Positions 1-7,728 of a DNA stretch of 37,492 bases are shown one piece after another. The position numbers and the translations under genes were made by a program. Every line of letters begins with the position of its first letter. The stretch's first letter is position 1. The stretch lies in the NCBI GenBank assembly GCA_020249285.1, contig JADCFX010000028.1:1-37492 (forward strand), written 5' to 3'. Source of the stretch: Roseomonas sp. Lineage in GTDB: Bacteria > Pseudomonadota > Alphaproteobacteria > Acetobacterales > Acetobacteraceae. The notes under the pieces were generated by a model. It did not search any database, was not told the origin of the DNA, and worked only from the letters and a program-made list of their open reading frames with translations.

Positions 1-170
1 CAGCAATAGAATGCACCAAGGCACCCCCCATCGCCGGCCCCTCAACTCCACCAATCATCGGCAGGGCAAAAACACTAGCCAGTAACCACCAACCAGTCAA
101 GCCCAAAAAACGACAACCACACAGTGAGCGGGCTTCTAGTACCAACACTCACAGGCGTCAAGCGGGCCAT
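1..170 (-). pseudogene. possible decayed membrane-protein gene, runs off left edge
   Basis: On the minus strand an ATG at 168-170 opens a frame beginning MARLTPVSVGTRSPL and stopping near position 74. In the next frame, open from a GTG at 146-148 down to the window edge, the translation is hydrophobic and Gly-rich (for example LLASVFALPMIGG, then GPAMGGALVHSIA). The two halves would join into one membrane-like protein by a single frameshift around 75-110. No ribosome site is evident and the DNA is lower in GC than its neighbours. I do not recognise the family. It could be a broken transporter, or chance open frames. Confidence 0.22.
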
Positions 171-254
171 CAAATGCCGCAAAACCGAGATAAAAATCCC
201 CAACACACTGTTATAAAATGATTTTTTGATCAACGACGCCCAGCATCCCAAATT

Positions 255-1352
255 TCACCACTCAGGCTCCAACCCCAACCCCGGCCCTTTTGGCACAAAA
301 ATTTCACCATTGGCCGGCAGAAGATGCTGCCCAAAAAGCGGCTTCTGCAGGTCCGCAAAATAAATCTCCAAGGGCTCGGCCACCTCCATCGCCGCGAGGA
401 AATGCAGGCTCGCCAGCAGCCCAGGTCCAAAATACGGGCAATGGGGCACCACCCGCAGGCCGGCGCCCTGCGCCAGCTCCGCCACCTCAAGCATCGCGGT
501 AAGCCCCCCAACCTTGGTCACACTCGGTTGAAGGATCCCGGCCGCGCCGGCTTCAATCATTCGACAGAAATCCTCAGGATTCGATGCATTCTCCCCCGCC
601 GCGATGGCGCAGGGCGATGCCGCGCGTACCCGCGCCATGGTTGCATGATCCTCGGGCGGCCAGGTGGGTTCTTCCACCCAAGCAACGCCCAGATTCTTCA
701 CTGCCTCGCAGAAATCCAACGCATCGCTTTCATTATCCCAAGCGCAATTGATATCGAGCATGAGGGGGATGTCCGCTGGCGTCGCACCACGCGCCGCACG
801 GATGCATCCCAAATCTATTTCATGCAGTTTGATATCACGATACCCGCGCCGCACGGCCTCAGCCGCATTGCGCGCGACATCTTCCGGATTGCCGTAGCGC
901 AACAGGCTGGCATAGGCGCGAACCTTATCCCGCGCAGCACCACCCAGCAGCGCATGCAAGGGCTTTCCTGCGCATTTTCCAGCGATATCCCAAAGTGCAA
1001 TATCAATCGCCGAAATTCCAAAGGTCACGGGGCCGTTACGCCCAAAATTATGAAAGCGTTTTTGCAGCATACGGTTAAGCGAACCGATATCCCGCGCATC
1101 CTGGCCAATACAGGCCGGCGCAATCAGCCGATCAATTGCATCACGCGTTGTATCCACCAGAGTAAAGCCAAACCCCTCCCCCCAGCCATGAATGCCCTGA
1201 TCCGTTTCGACCTTCACCAGCAGCGTATCCATGGTCTTGAGCGCCAAATTGCCGCCGGTTGCCCGGCTAGTACCGCCTGCTGCATCAAGCCCTACCCCAT
1301 AGGTGAAGGCACTGCGATGAATCCGGGTTTCGATCCGGGTGATCTTCATCAT
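255..1352 (-). CDS. enolase-superfamily enzyme, mandelate racemase/muconate lactonizing group (dehydratase or racemase)
   Basis: A 365-residue cytosolic enzyme of the Mg-dependent enolase superfamily, which abstracts a proton alpha to a carboxylate. Seen: capping domain (about 1-130), then the barrel with K175-L-H177 at the position of the usual KxK base motif, metal ligands D200 (before INCAW), E227 (in WVEEP) and E254 (in AAGEN), and H304 (in VVPHCPYFGP) as second base. His in place of the second Lys is unusual for the mandelate racemase group. The substrate, probably a sugar acid or hydroxy acid, cannot be read from the sequence. ATG codons at 1352 and 1349 are adjacent; AAGGA lies about 8 nt upstream. 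It is divergent from a Bug receptor gene 97 bp away, a common pairing in catabolic loci, so the two may serve one substrate (inference). Confidence 0.87.
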   Translation of the reverse strand: MMKITRIETRIHRSAFTYGVGLDAAGGTSRATGGNLALKTMDTLLVKVETDQGIHGWGEGFGFTLVDTTRDAIDRLIAPACIGQDARDIGSLNRMLQKRFHNFGRNGPVTFGISAIDIALWDIAGKCAGKPLHALLGGAARDKVRAYASLLRYGNPEDVARNAAEAVRRGYRDIKLHEIDLGCIRAARGATPADIPLMLDINCAWDNESDALDFCEAVKNLGVAWVEEPTWPPEDHATMARVRAASPCAIAAGENASNPEDFCRMIEAGAAGILQPSVTKVGGLTAMLEVAELAQGAGLRVVPHCPYFGPGLLASLHFLAAMEVAEPLEIYFADLQKPLFGQHLLPANGEIFVPKGPGLGLEPEW

Positions 1353-1449
1353 GAGGTTTTTCCTTCAAAGCTTGCAGTTCTCTGTCACCTTCGCGATCAT
1401 GGCATTTGAACTGAAAGAACAAAAGATCGGAACAGGAGGAACGCCCATC

Positions 1450-2415
1450 ATGATACGATCATTCATCGCCGCAGCCTTTGCCATGTTGTTCGCCACGCCG
1501 CTTGCGGCGCAGGAGAATTTCCCCAATCGCCCCATCCGCATCATCGTACCCTTCGCAGCGGGCGGGCCCAGCGATATTGTCGCCCGTCTCCTCGCACCCA
1601 AAATGATGCTGGCACTTGGCCAACCAGTAATCGTTGATAATCGCCCCGGAGCGGGCGGTGTGACCGGCGTTGATGTTGCTGCGAAGGCGGCACCTGATGG
1701 TTATACCATCGTTCTTGGCAGCGCTGGCGGCGTTGCGATTTCGCCGCAGCTCGATCGTGGTACGCCTTACGATCCCATGCGCGACCTCACGCCATTGACG
1801 CTAGGGGTTCTGGTGCCTGAGCCCATCGTCGTATCCTCAGCCACACCCTTCCGTTCCTTACAGGAACTGATCACGGCAGCGCGCGCGCAGCCTGGCCGGA
1901 TCAACCAGGGCTCGACTGGTTCGGGCAGTCTGCCGCACTTGGCTGGCGAATTATTAAAAAACGCAACCGGGATTGAGATGACGCATGTGCCCTATCGCGG
2001 CGGTGCGCCTCTTACAACCGCCCTGATCCAGAATGAGGTTCAGGTTGGGCTGGCTGATCTACCGATCCTGCTGCCACAAATTCGCGCCGGTACGATTCGT
2101 GCGTTGGCGGTTGGCTCTGCTCAGCGTCTGCCCTGGTTGCCTGATGTGCCCACCATGATTGAGCTTGGATATCCCAGTGTGGATACGAATAATTGGCACG
2201 GATTTGTGGCACCTGCGCGCGTGCCGGAGCCTATACTGGAACGGCTGCATGGCGCCCTGGCGGGCGCGATAAAGGACCCCGAGATATCGCGGCAACTATT
2301 CGAACAAGGCGCCGTTCCAGGCGGCAATAGCCGCGCAGAATTTGGTGACTTCATCAAAGCCGAAATGACCAAATGGGGCGAGGTTATTCGGCGCGGTAAT
2401 ATCCGCGCTGATTGA
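1450..2415 (+). CDS. Bug/TctC-family periplasmic solute-binding protein (1 of 5)
   Basis: A 321-residue receptor of the Bug family (tripartite tricarboxylate transporter substrate-binding proteins), which captures carboxylates in the periplasm. The ATG at 1450 is preferred over an upstream in-frame ATG at 1339 because AGGAGG sits about 9 nt before it and it gives a clean Sec signal peptide (MIRSFIAAAFAML, cleavage after about residue 21). Hallmarks are PFAAGGPSDIVAR near residue 37, VDNRPGAGGV near 63, APDGY near 82 and the HVPYRGG motif near 180. No TctA/TctB membrane genes follow; gltX converges 18 bp downstream. Divergence from the enolase-superfamily gene suggests related substrates, which is inference only. 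Confidence 0.93.
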   Translation: MIRSFIAAAFAMLFATPLAAQENFPNRPIRIIVPFAAGGPSDIVARLLAPKMMLALGQPVIVDNRPGAGGVTGVDVAAKAAPDGYTIVLGSAGGVAISPQLDRGTPYDPMRDLTPLTLGVLVPEPIVVSSATPFRSLQELITAARAQPGRINQGSTGSGSLPHLAGELLKNATGIEMTHVPYRGGAPLTTALIQNEVQVGLADLPILLPQIRAGTIRALAVGSAQRLPWLPDVPTMIELGYPSVDTNNWHGFVAPARVPEPILERLHGALAGAIKDPEISRQLFEQGAVPGGNSRAEFGDFIKAEMTKWGEVIRRGNIRAD

Positions 2416-2433
2416 AAAATCGTCGGTTGAGTC

Positions 2434-3828
2434 TCAGCCGGCAGCGGCGAGGATGCGCAAAGTCGCCTCTTCCCGCCCAAGCGCCCAAAGCACGGCATCA
2501 ATCGGCGGGCTGGTGGTGCTGCCGCTGAGTGCCGCGCGCAAAGGCTGCGCGACTTGGCCGAGCTTGATGCCCTTCACGTCGCAGTAATCGCGCAGCCATT
2601 GATCCAGATCGCTCGGTTCCCAGGGCGCGGTCTGCAAAAAAGCCGCCAGATCAGCAAGGCGCGCTTTTGCTTCTGGCGTCAGCAAAGCCTCTGCCTTGGC
2701 TTCCATAACCGGCGGGCCATCCTGTACCGCAAAGACCACTGCCCCCGTCAGTTCTTCCAACGTCTTCGCCCTTTCCTTCAGGAAAGGCATCAGCATCCGC
2801 ACGCGCTTGGCGCCATCGGGCCCGAACAATACGGTGCGCTTGGCAAGCCGTTCCAGCACATCCCGCGTCAGCACATCATCATCGGCCATGCGCAGATATT
2901 GCCCGTTCAAATGCGTGAGCTTGGCGTAATCCATGCGCGCCGCTGCGCGCCCAACATCCTTGATATCGAACAGCGTCACCGCGCGGTCGCGCGGGATGAA
3001 TTCCTCATCACCATGCCCCCAGCCTAGCCGCAGCAGATAATTGCAGACGGCATCGGGCAGGAAGCCTTGCTCACGAAAATCCAGCACTGAAACCGCACCG
3101 TGACGCTTGGAAAGCTTGGCGCCATCCGCACCATGGATCAAAGGCACATGGGCGAAGTAAGGGCGATGCCAGCCCATCGCATCATAGACCATGCATTGGC
3201 GGAAAGTATTGGTCAGGTGATCATCGCCGCGGATCACATGGGTGATGCGCATGTCGTGATCATCCACCACCACGGCATGCAGATAGGTTGGCGTGCCGTC
3301 GCTGCGCAGGATGATCATGTCGTCCAATTCGCTATTGGCGACACGCACTTCACCCTGCACCAAATCCGCAACCACGGTTTCACCTTCCAGCGGTGCCTTG
3401 ATGCGAATGGCGAAGGGCTTGCCCGCCTGTTCTGGCCCAGGCTCACGATCCCGCCAGCGGCGGTCATAGCGCGGTGGGCGGCCTTCCGCCGCAGCGCGTT
3501 CGCGCATTTCGGCCAATTCTTCCGGTGTCGCCCAGCAACGATAGGCCTTGCCCATCGCCAGCAGCGCCTCCGCGATTTCACGATGCCGCGCCTCGCGCTG
3601 CGCCTGGAATACCGGCGGTTCATCAGGCGAAAGCCCAAGCCAAGCCAGGCTATCCAGGATCTGTTCCACCGCTTCACGGGTGGAGCGTTCCCGGTCCGTA
3701 TCCTCGATACGCAGAAGGTATTCCCCGCCGTGGTGGCGCGCAAAAAGCCAATTGAATAAAGCTGTGCGAGCCCCGCCGATATGCAGGTAGCCAGTGGGGG
3801 ATGGGGCGAAGCGCGTGCGGACAGTCAT
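2434..3828 (-). CDS. gltX: glutamyl-tRNA synthetase
   Basis: A 464-residue class I aminoacyl-tRNA synthetase charging tRNA with glutamate in the cytoplasm. Seen: the N-terminal signature FAPSPTGYLHIGGARTAL with the HIGH-type motif, the DTDRERST segment, KLSKRHG as the KMSKS-type motif near residue 240, and the all-helical anticodon-binding half ending LRILAAAG. The start at 3828 (MTVRTRFAPS) matches the family N-terminus and has AGGAG about 13 nt upstream; the open frame runs on to 4059 but the extra residues look like translated leader. Many alphaproteobacteria carry two GltX paralogues, one acting on tRNA-Gln before amidation; I cannot tell which this is. It is divergent from comEC. Confidence 0.96.
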   Translation of the reverse strand: MTVRTRFAPSPTGYLHIGGARTALFNWLFARHHGGEYLLRIEDTDRERSTREAVEQILDSLAWLGLSPDEPPVFQAQREARHREIAEALLAMGKAYRCWATPEELAEMRERAAAEGRPPRYDRRWRDREPGPEQAGKPFAIRIKAPLEGETVVADLVQGEVRVANSELDDMIILRSDGTPTYLHAVVVDDHDMRITHVIRGDDHLTNTFRQCMVYDAMGWHRPYFAHVPLIHGADGAKLSKRHGAVSVLDFREQGFLPDAVCNYLLRLGWGHGDEEFIPRDRAVTLFDIKDVGRAAARMDYAKLTHLNGQYLRMADDDVLTRDVLERLAKRTVLFGPDGAKRVRMLMPFLKERAKTLEELTGAVVFAVQDGPPVMEAKAEALLTPEAKARLADLAAFLQTAPWEPSDLDQWLRDYCDVKGIKLGQVAQPLRAALSGSTTSPPIDAVLWALGREEATLRILAAAG

Positions 3829-4030
3829 GGCGTGCTGATCATTCTCCTGATGCCCCGCCTTTAAACCACATGCCGCGCCGGGGAAATCTGATGAGGGAGC
3901 TGGGGGGTAATGAATTTCCTGTTTGGTTGTCGGACGCTGTTCATATAAACTTATGGTTGTGCCAGTTGTGCCCCCTTCCCTGCCCCAAAGCCCCAGCCTG
4001 ACCGCTCCGATGGGTATTTGGCGCGCCGGG

Positions 4031-6109
4031 ATGACCAGGGCAGCCGAGGCTTTCGCCACCGAGCGTCAGCAGCAGGCACTTTGGCTACCCGTCGCCATGG
4101 GGGCGGGCATCCTGCTTTACTTCAGTCTGGCCGCAGAACCGGATGCCCGGCTGATCTGGCTGGCCCCGGGCCTGATCATCGCAGCTTTGCTCTTGGCACG
4201 CCGATGGGCCTTTTGCGGATGGCTTTGCGGCCTGGTTGCGGCAGGCAGCTTTGGTTTCGCCGTAACACTCTGGCATGCGCAAAGGGCGCCGCCCCCGATC
4301 TCACCCCCACCTCGCGCACTCGTGGTCCAGGGCATTGTGCAAAATGTGCAGGCCTTGCCGCAGGGGCTCAGGGTCACGCTTGGGCAGGCGCAATTCGGGC
4401 CGGAAGCTCCGCGGCTTGAACGCAGCCTTCGCATTCGCCTGCGCAATGATGACCCCGCGCGGCCAGCGCCTGGCGATTTGCTGCGTGTGCGCGCGCTAAT
4501 ACGCGCCCCGGCAGCGCCGGCCTATCCGGGCGCTTGGGATTTTCAGCGCACGGCCTTTTTCAGCGGTCAGGGCGGTGTGGGCTTTGCCATCGGCGCGGCA
4601 GAGGTAACACCGGGCGCAGGCGAAGCCTCGCCCTTCGCCGGCCTGCGCACCGAACTCGAAGCGCGGGTGATGGCGGCTTTGCCGGGCTCGGCCGGGGCAA
4701 TTTCAGCAGCGCTGCTGACCGGCAGCCAAAGCGCGATCACCAGCGCTGATTTGAATGCCATGCGGGATTCGGGCCTTGCGCATCTGCTCTCGGTCTCCGG
4801 CCTGCATATCGCGATAGTGATGAGCGTTTCCTTCTGGGTGACGCGCCTGCTGGCCGCGCTCTATCGTCCCTTGGCGCTCAGGGTGCCAGGCAAATTGCTG
4901 GCGGGATGCGGCGCCTTGTTGGCCGGTGGCTTCTATATGCTGCTGACTGGCGCACAGGTGCCCATGCAGCGCAGCTTCGCCATGGCGTGTCTGGTGACGC
5001 TGGCGATTCTGGCGGGGCGAAAGGCGATTTCGCTGCGCGGCCTTGCCTGGGCTGCGGCGGTGGTGATGATCTTCAATCCGGCTGCGCTGCTTGGCCCGTC
5101 TTTCCAGATGTCTTTCGCAGCAGTGCTCGCCCTGGTCGCGGGGTGGGAGGCGTTGCAGCCGCGCCTTGCCGGGTTGCGCGGCCAAAAGGGTTGGGCATGG
5201 CGCATTGGCTTTGTGCTGCTTGGGTTAATGATGACATCGGTATTGGCAGGTGCCGCGACAGCGCCCTTCGGCCTCGCGCATTTTGGCCGGCTGCAATGGT
5301 ATGGAGTCGCAGCAAATGCGGTGGCGGTGCCCCTCACCTCCCTTATCGTCATGCCAGCGGGCATGTTGGCTGCTGTGCTTATGCCGCTTGGCCTTGAAGC
5401 GCCGGCGCTTTGGGTCATGGGCTTTGGCGTGGATGGGATTTTGTGGGTGGCGCGCATCGTCGCGGCCTGGCCGGGCGCGACGGAAACCGCCATGCCAATT
5501 CCCGGCTGGGGCTTGGCCGTCTTTGCCTTTGGCCTTTGCTGGCTGTGCCTTTGGCGGCGCCGGTGGCGCGCCTTGGGCGTGCTGCCCATGATCCTTGGCC
5601 TTGCCAGCGCGGGTTTGGTGCAGCCGCCCCATATTCTGATGTCCCATGATGCGCGGCTGGTTGGGTTTTTCGCGACCGATACGCTGTTCATCCAACGCCA
5701 ACAGGGCGCCTCCAACCTGACGCGCGATTCCTGGCTCAGGCTTTATGGGCAGGATATGGCCAAGGCGCTGCCCGCTGAAGGCAGCAGCCCCGATGGCAAG
5801 CTAAGCTGCACCGCCGATGGCTGCCGGTTCGAAGCCGGTGCAGGCGCCTTTTTCGCGCGCCGCGGCAATATCATGGCGCAATGCGGCGCGGTGGCGGTGA
5901 TCATCTCCGCAGAGCCCATCCGGCAGCGCTGCCGGCAGAGTATTCTGATTGATCGTTTTTCTGTCTGGCGCGATGGGGCACATGCAATCTGGCTTTTGCC
6001 ATCGGGCACGCGGGTGATGTCTGATCGCGCGTGGCGAGGTGACCGGCCCTGGGTGCCGCCACCGCCACAGCCGCGCGCGGCCACGGAACCGCCGGCGTTG
6101 ATTGAATGA
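4031..6109 (+). CDS. comEC: ComEC/Rec2-family DNA-uptake membrane protein
   Basis: About 692 residues. ComEC forms the inner-membrane channel that brings single-stranded DNA into the cytoplasm in natural competence. Seen: N-terminal membrane helices (about 15-85), a soluble DUF4131-type segment (about 90-200), the Competence domain with GLAHLLSVSGLHIAIV near 250 and a run of hydrophobic helices to about 510, and a C-terminal soluble tail (about 530-692) ending in a Pro-rich stretch. I do not see the metallo-beta-lactamase HxHxDH motif of Bacillus ComEC; alphaproteobacterial members commonly have such a reduced tail. The start is uncertain: in-frame ATGs at 3953, 4010 and 4031 all have weak ribosome sites, and 4031 fits family length best. 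The last ~300 bp recurs, diverged, at 7425-7724. Confidence 0.93.
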   Translation: MTRAAEAFATERQQQALWLPVAMGAGILLYFSLAAEPDARLIWLAPGLIIAALLLARRWAFCGWLCGLVAAGSFGFAVTLWHAQRAPPPISPPPRALVVQGIVQNVQALPQGLRVTLGQAQFGPEAPRLERSLRIRLRNDDPARPAPGDLLRVRALIRAPAAPAYPGAWDFQRTAFFSGQGGVGFAIGAAEVTPGAGEASPFAGLRTELEARVMAALPGSAGAISAALLTGSQSAITSADLNAMRDSGLAHLLSVSGLHIAIVMSVSFWVTRLLAALYRPLALRVPGKLLAGCGALLAGGFYMLLTGAQVPMQRSFAMACLVTLAILAGRKAISLRGLAWAAAVVMIFNPAALLGPSFQMSFAAVLALVAGWEALQPRLAGLRGQKGWAWRIGFVLLGLMMTSVLAGAATAPFGLAHFGRLQWYGVAANAVAVPLTSLIVMPAGMLAAVLMPLGLEAPALWVMGFGVDGILWVARIVAAWPGATETAMPIPGWGLAVFAFGLCWLCLWRRRWRALGVLPMILGLASAGLVQPPHILMSHDARLVGFFATDTLFIQRQQGASNLTRDSWLRLYGQDMAKALPAEGSSPDGKLSCTADGCRFEAGAGAFFARRGNIMAQCGAVAVIISAEPIRQRCRQSILIDRFSVWRDGAHAIWLLPSGTRVMSDRAWRGDRPWVPPPPQPRAATEPPALIE
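5810..6108 (+). repeat. direct repeat copy A: 3' end of intact comEC
   Basis: This segment, coding for the last ~98 ComEC residues, aligns without gaps to 7425-7723. I counted about 29 nucleotide differences in ~299 (about 90% identity) and nine residue differences. Similarity ends at GATTGAAT, at the stop codon, in both copies. Confidence 0.9.
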
Positions 6110-6452
6110 TGATAGCTCTCGTGGTTAGAGGCTGTACTAGATTTGGTCCGGCGCGCGCGGATCGTCGATGCAGGCGGCGAGGCGCCGGGCGATGCCGAGG
6201 CGCTCCTCGATCTCACGCAGCGCCAGCATGCCGCCATCGGACGAGAGTGCGCCGCCGTCGAAGCGGGCGATGATCGGCTTGCCTGCGACCGGTGACAGGC
6301 CAGGCAGGGCCGGCGTAGCATGTGTGTCGGCGGGCATGGTGTCCGGAAACGGCAGGGTTCAGGAGGTGCGTCCGAATCCTAGTGCAAATCAAGGGTTTGC
6401 GCCATGTCCGCCAACACTGATGAATTTTCCAGGCTAGAAAAGGAATCTAGTA
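6110..6452. mobile_element. insertion scar between comEC and the PDZ lipoprotein gene (IS1380 remnant)
   Basis: No complete gene lies in this 343-bp stretch. It holds ~27 bp of unassigned sequence after comEC, the truncated IS1380-type transposase and its presumed terminal inverted repeat ending at 6433. The rare tetranucleotide CTAG occurs at 6137, 6434 and 6447, that is at or next to the junctions, and again at 7158 on the far side of the lipoprotein gene. Confidence 0.55.
6137..6337 (-). pseudogene. truncated IS1380-family transposase, N-terminal 66 residues
   Basis: The frame begins MPADTHATPALPG and carries PIIARFDGGALSSDGG followed by LREIEERLGIARRLAACIDDP, the N-terminal pattern of IS1380-type DDE transposases, which are normally over 400 residues. 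It ends abruptly in a TAG formed at a CTAG tetranucleotide (6137-6140), so the catalytic core is gone. Upstream of the start, TGATGAATTTTCCAGG at 6418-6433 may be the surviving element end (reading CCTGGAAAATTCATCA inward), followed directly by another CTAG at 6434. The remnant cannot transpose by itself. The family call rests on pattern memory, not alignment. Confidence 0.72.
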
Positions 6453-7190
6453 ATGAAATTTTCACTTAAGGCGAGAAAAGTCGTTTCTGTATTTGTAATC
6501 TTGTCATTCATTAATGCGTGCGCTCCGCGCAACCGAAGCTCGTTTCAAGAGCCTACTTTTTCCATTATTGATATAAGCCACGTTAGCATTCGAGATTCAG
6601 GAGGGAGAGTAAGAGGAGTTCAGTGGACTGATCAGACAATCAGCGGTAATAATCCAGTTAATGTTAAGAGACTAACGTACGTTGATCCGTCAAGCTCAGC
6701 AGCTAGGTCTGCTTTGAGGGCTGGAGATATTATATTTGCTGTGAATGGATTTGTTTTTCGAAATGCAGATGATTTGGATAGGTTTATCTCTGCATACCGA
6801 CCCGGATCGCGCCTGCGCGTAGATTTTTTCCGTCAGGCAGGGAGACTTCATCACTTCACAACGTGGCTTATCTTGGATCGCGGTAATTTTTTGCCACCTC
6901 CAACAGAAACAAATACTAATTCAGTGACAAGCAGGTCGGGGAATCCTCCATCTCCAGGAGTAGACAATAGTGGGCCTAACTGGGGCCTGATTGCTGCTGG
7001 TGTTGCGGTCGGCCTAACGGCATTGTATATTTTTTCGCGTCCAAGCGTGCAATCGCCCAATACGAGACCATCGTCCACGTCTCCTTCACTTCCGAGTCCA
7101 GCACCAGAAGCGGATAGTCGTTGGAAGGACGAACTGGCAGCCGATAGATGGAGGCGTCTAGAAGATTATCTCAGGCCATCCGCGCCGTAG
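6453..7190 (+). CDS. PDZ-domain lipoprotein, AT-rich, probably horizontally acquired
   Basis: A 245-residue protein of unknown function. Seen: lipoprotein signal (positively charged MKFSLKARK, hydrophobic stretch, lipobox INAC with Cys at about 23), then a PDZ-like domain at about 70-135 (DPSSSAARSALRAGDIIFAV, then NADDLDRFI). These domains bind peptide C-termini or exposed strands. A Ser/Thr/Pro/Asn-rich linker follows, then a hydrophobic helix at about 175-195 (WGLIAAGVAVGLTALYIF) and a charged tail. AAGGAA lies about 9 nt before the ATG. Base composition is clearly lower in GC than the surrounding genes, with many A/T-ending codons. The last codons (RPSAP and stop) are antisense to the IS481-type transposase fragment, so the native C-terminus has probably been replaced at the junction near 7165. 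Envelope location is inferred. Confidence 0.72.
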   Translation: MKFSLKARKVVSVFVILSFINACAPRNRSSFQEPTFSIIDISHVSIRDSGGRVRGVQWTDQTISGNNPVNVKRLTYVDPSSSAARSALRAGDIIFAVNGFVFRNADDLDRFISAYRPGSRLRVDFFRQAGRLHHFTTWLILDRGNFLPPPTETNTNSVTSRSGNPPSPGVDNSGPNWGLIAAGVAVGLTALYIFSRPSVQSPNTRPSSTSPSLPSPAPEADSRWKDELAADRWRRLEDYLRPSAP

Positions 7191-7333
7191 GTCTGGAAGT
7201 TCCGACGGATTTCATAGAATTGCTGCCGGGAATAGCCGATCAGCTTGCAGGCGCGGCTGACATTCGACAATTCGGCGGCGAGTTCGAGCAACGACAGCTT
7301 GCGTCGTGCTACCTTGTCTTTCGTGGTCATCAT
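7166..7333 (-). pseudogene. truncated IS481-type transposase, N-terminal 55 residues
   Basis: The frame starts MMTTKDKVARRKLSLLELA and includes SNVSRACKLIGYSRQQFYEI, a helix-turn-helix typical of the start of IS481/IS3-type integrase-like transposases, then stops at a TAA right after YGADGLR. The DDE core is missing. The break coincides with the 3' end of the AT-rich lipoprotein gene, whose last five codons lie antisense to this fragment. I could not define a terminal inverted repeat; the element's outer end should lie near 7424, where comEC homology begins. Confidence 0.7.
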
Positions 7334-7424
7334 CGTGGTCTTTCGTGTTTGAGGGTTGTGTCGCAACGCCATCAAACCCGCTTCCACGCGGTCCGGCCAC
7401 CGCGAACCGGGCGCGCAGACTGTT

Positions 7425-7724
7425 ACGGCGGATGGCTGCCGGTTCGAAGCGGGTGCAGGCGCCTTTTTTGCGCGCCGCGGCAATATCATGGCGGAATGCG
7501 GCGCGGTGGCGGTGATCATCTCTACCGAGCCCATCCGGCAGCGCTGCCGGCAGAGCATTCTGATTGATCGTTTCTCCGTCTGGCGCGATGGCGCGCATGC
7601 GGTTTGGCTTTCCTCCTCGGGCGCGCAGGTGATGTCTGATCGCGCCTGGCGCGGTGATCGGCCCTGGGTGCCGCCGCCGCCCCTGCCGCGCGCGGCGGCG
7701 GAACCGCCGGCGTTGATTGAATAG
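7425..7724 (+). pseudogene. comEC 3'-end fragment (direct repeat copy B)
   Basis: This is a second copy of the last ~98 codons of comEC, ending PPALIE and stop exactly as the intact gene does (TAG here, TGA there). It has no 5' part: homology starts at 7425, just beyond the IS481-type fragment. About 29 of 299 nucleotides differ from 5810-6108 but only nine residues do, so most changes are synonymous. The reading frame is still open, which suggests this tail diverged inside a working comEC before it was cut off. It ends 4 bp before the convergent TauE/SafE gene, so it may be the native end of the ancestral comEC. A 122-residue frame from a GTG at 7356 covers it, but I see no sign of expression. 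Confidence 0.85.
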
Positions 7725-7728
7725 AGCG

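Noticed and set aside
3923..4030. Longer comEC start at 3923 or 3953.
   Set aside because: The added residues are Pro-rich leader-like sequence without a better ribosome site; family members begin shortly before the first membrane helix.
7356..7724. A separate small gene of 122 residues.
   Set aside because: From 7425 onward it is the comEC tail; the upstream part is IS sequence, so it is a remnant rather than a new gene.
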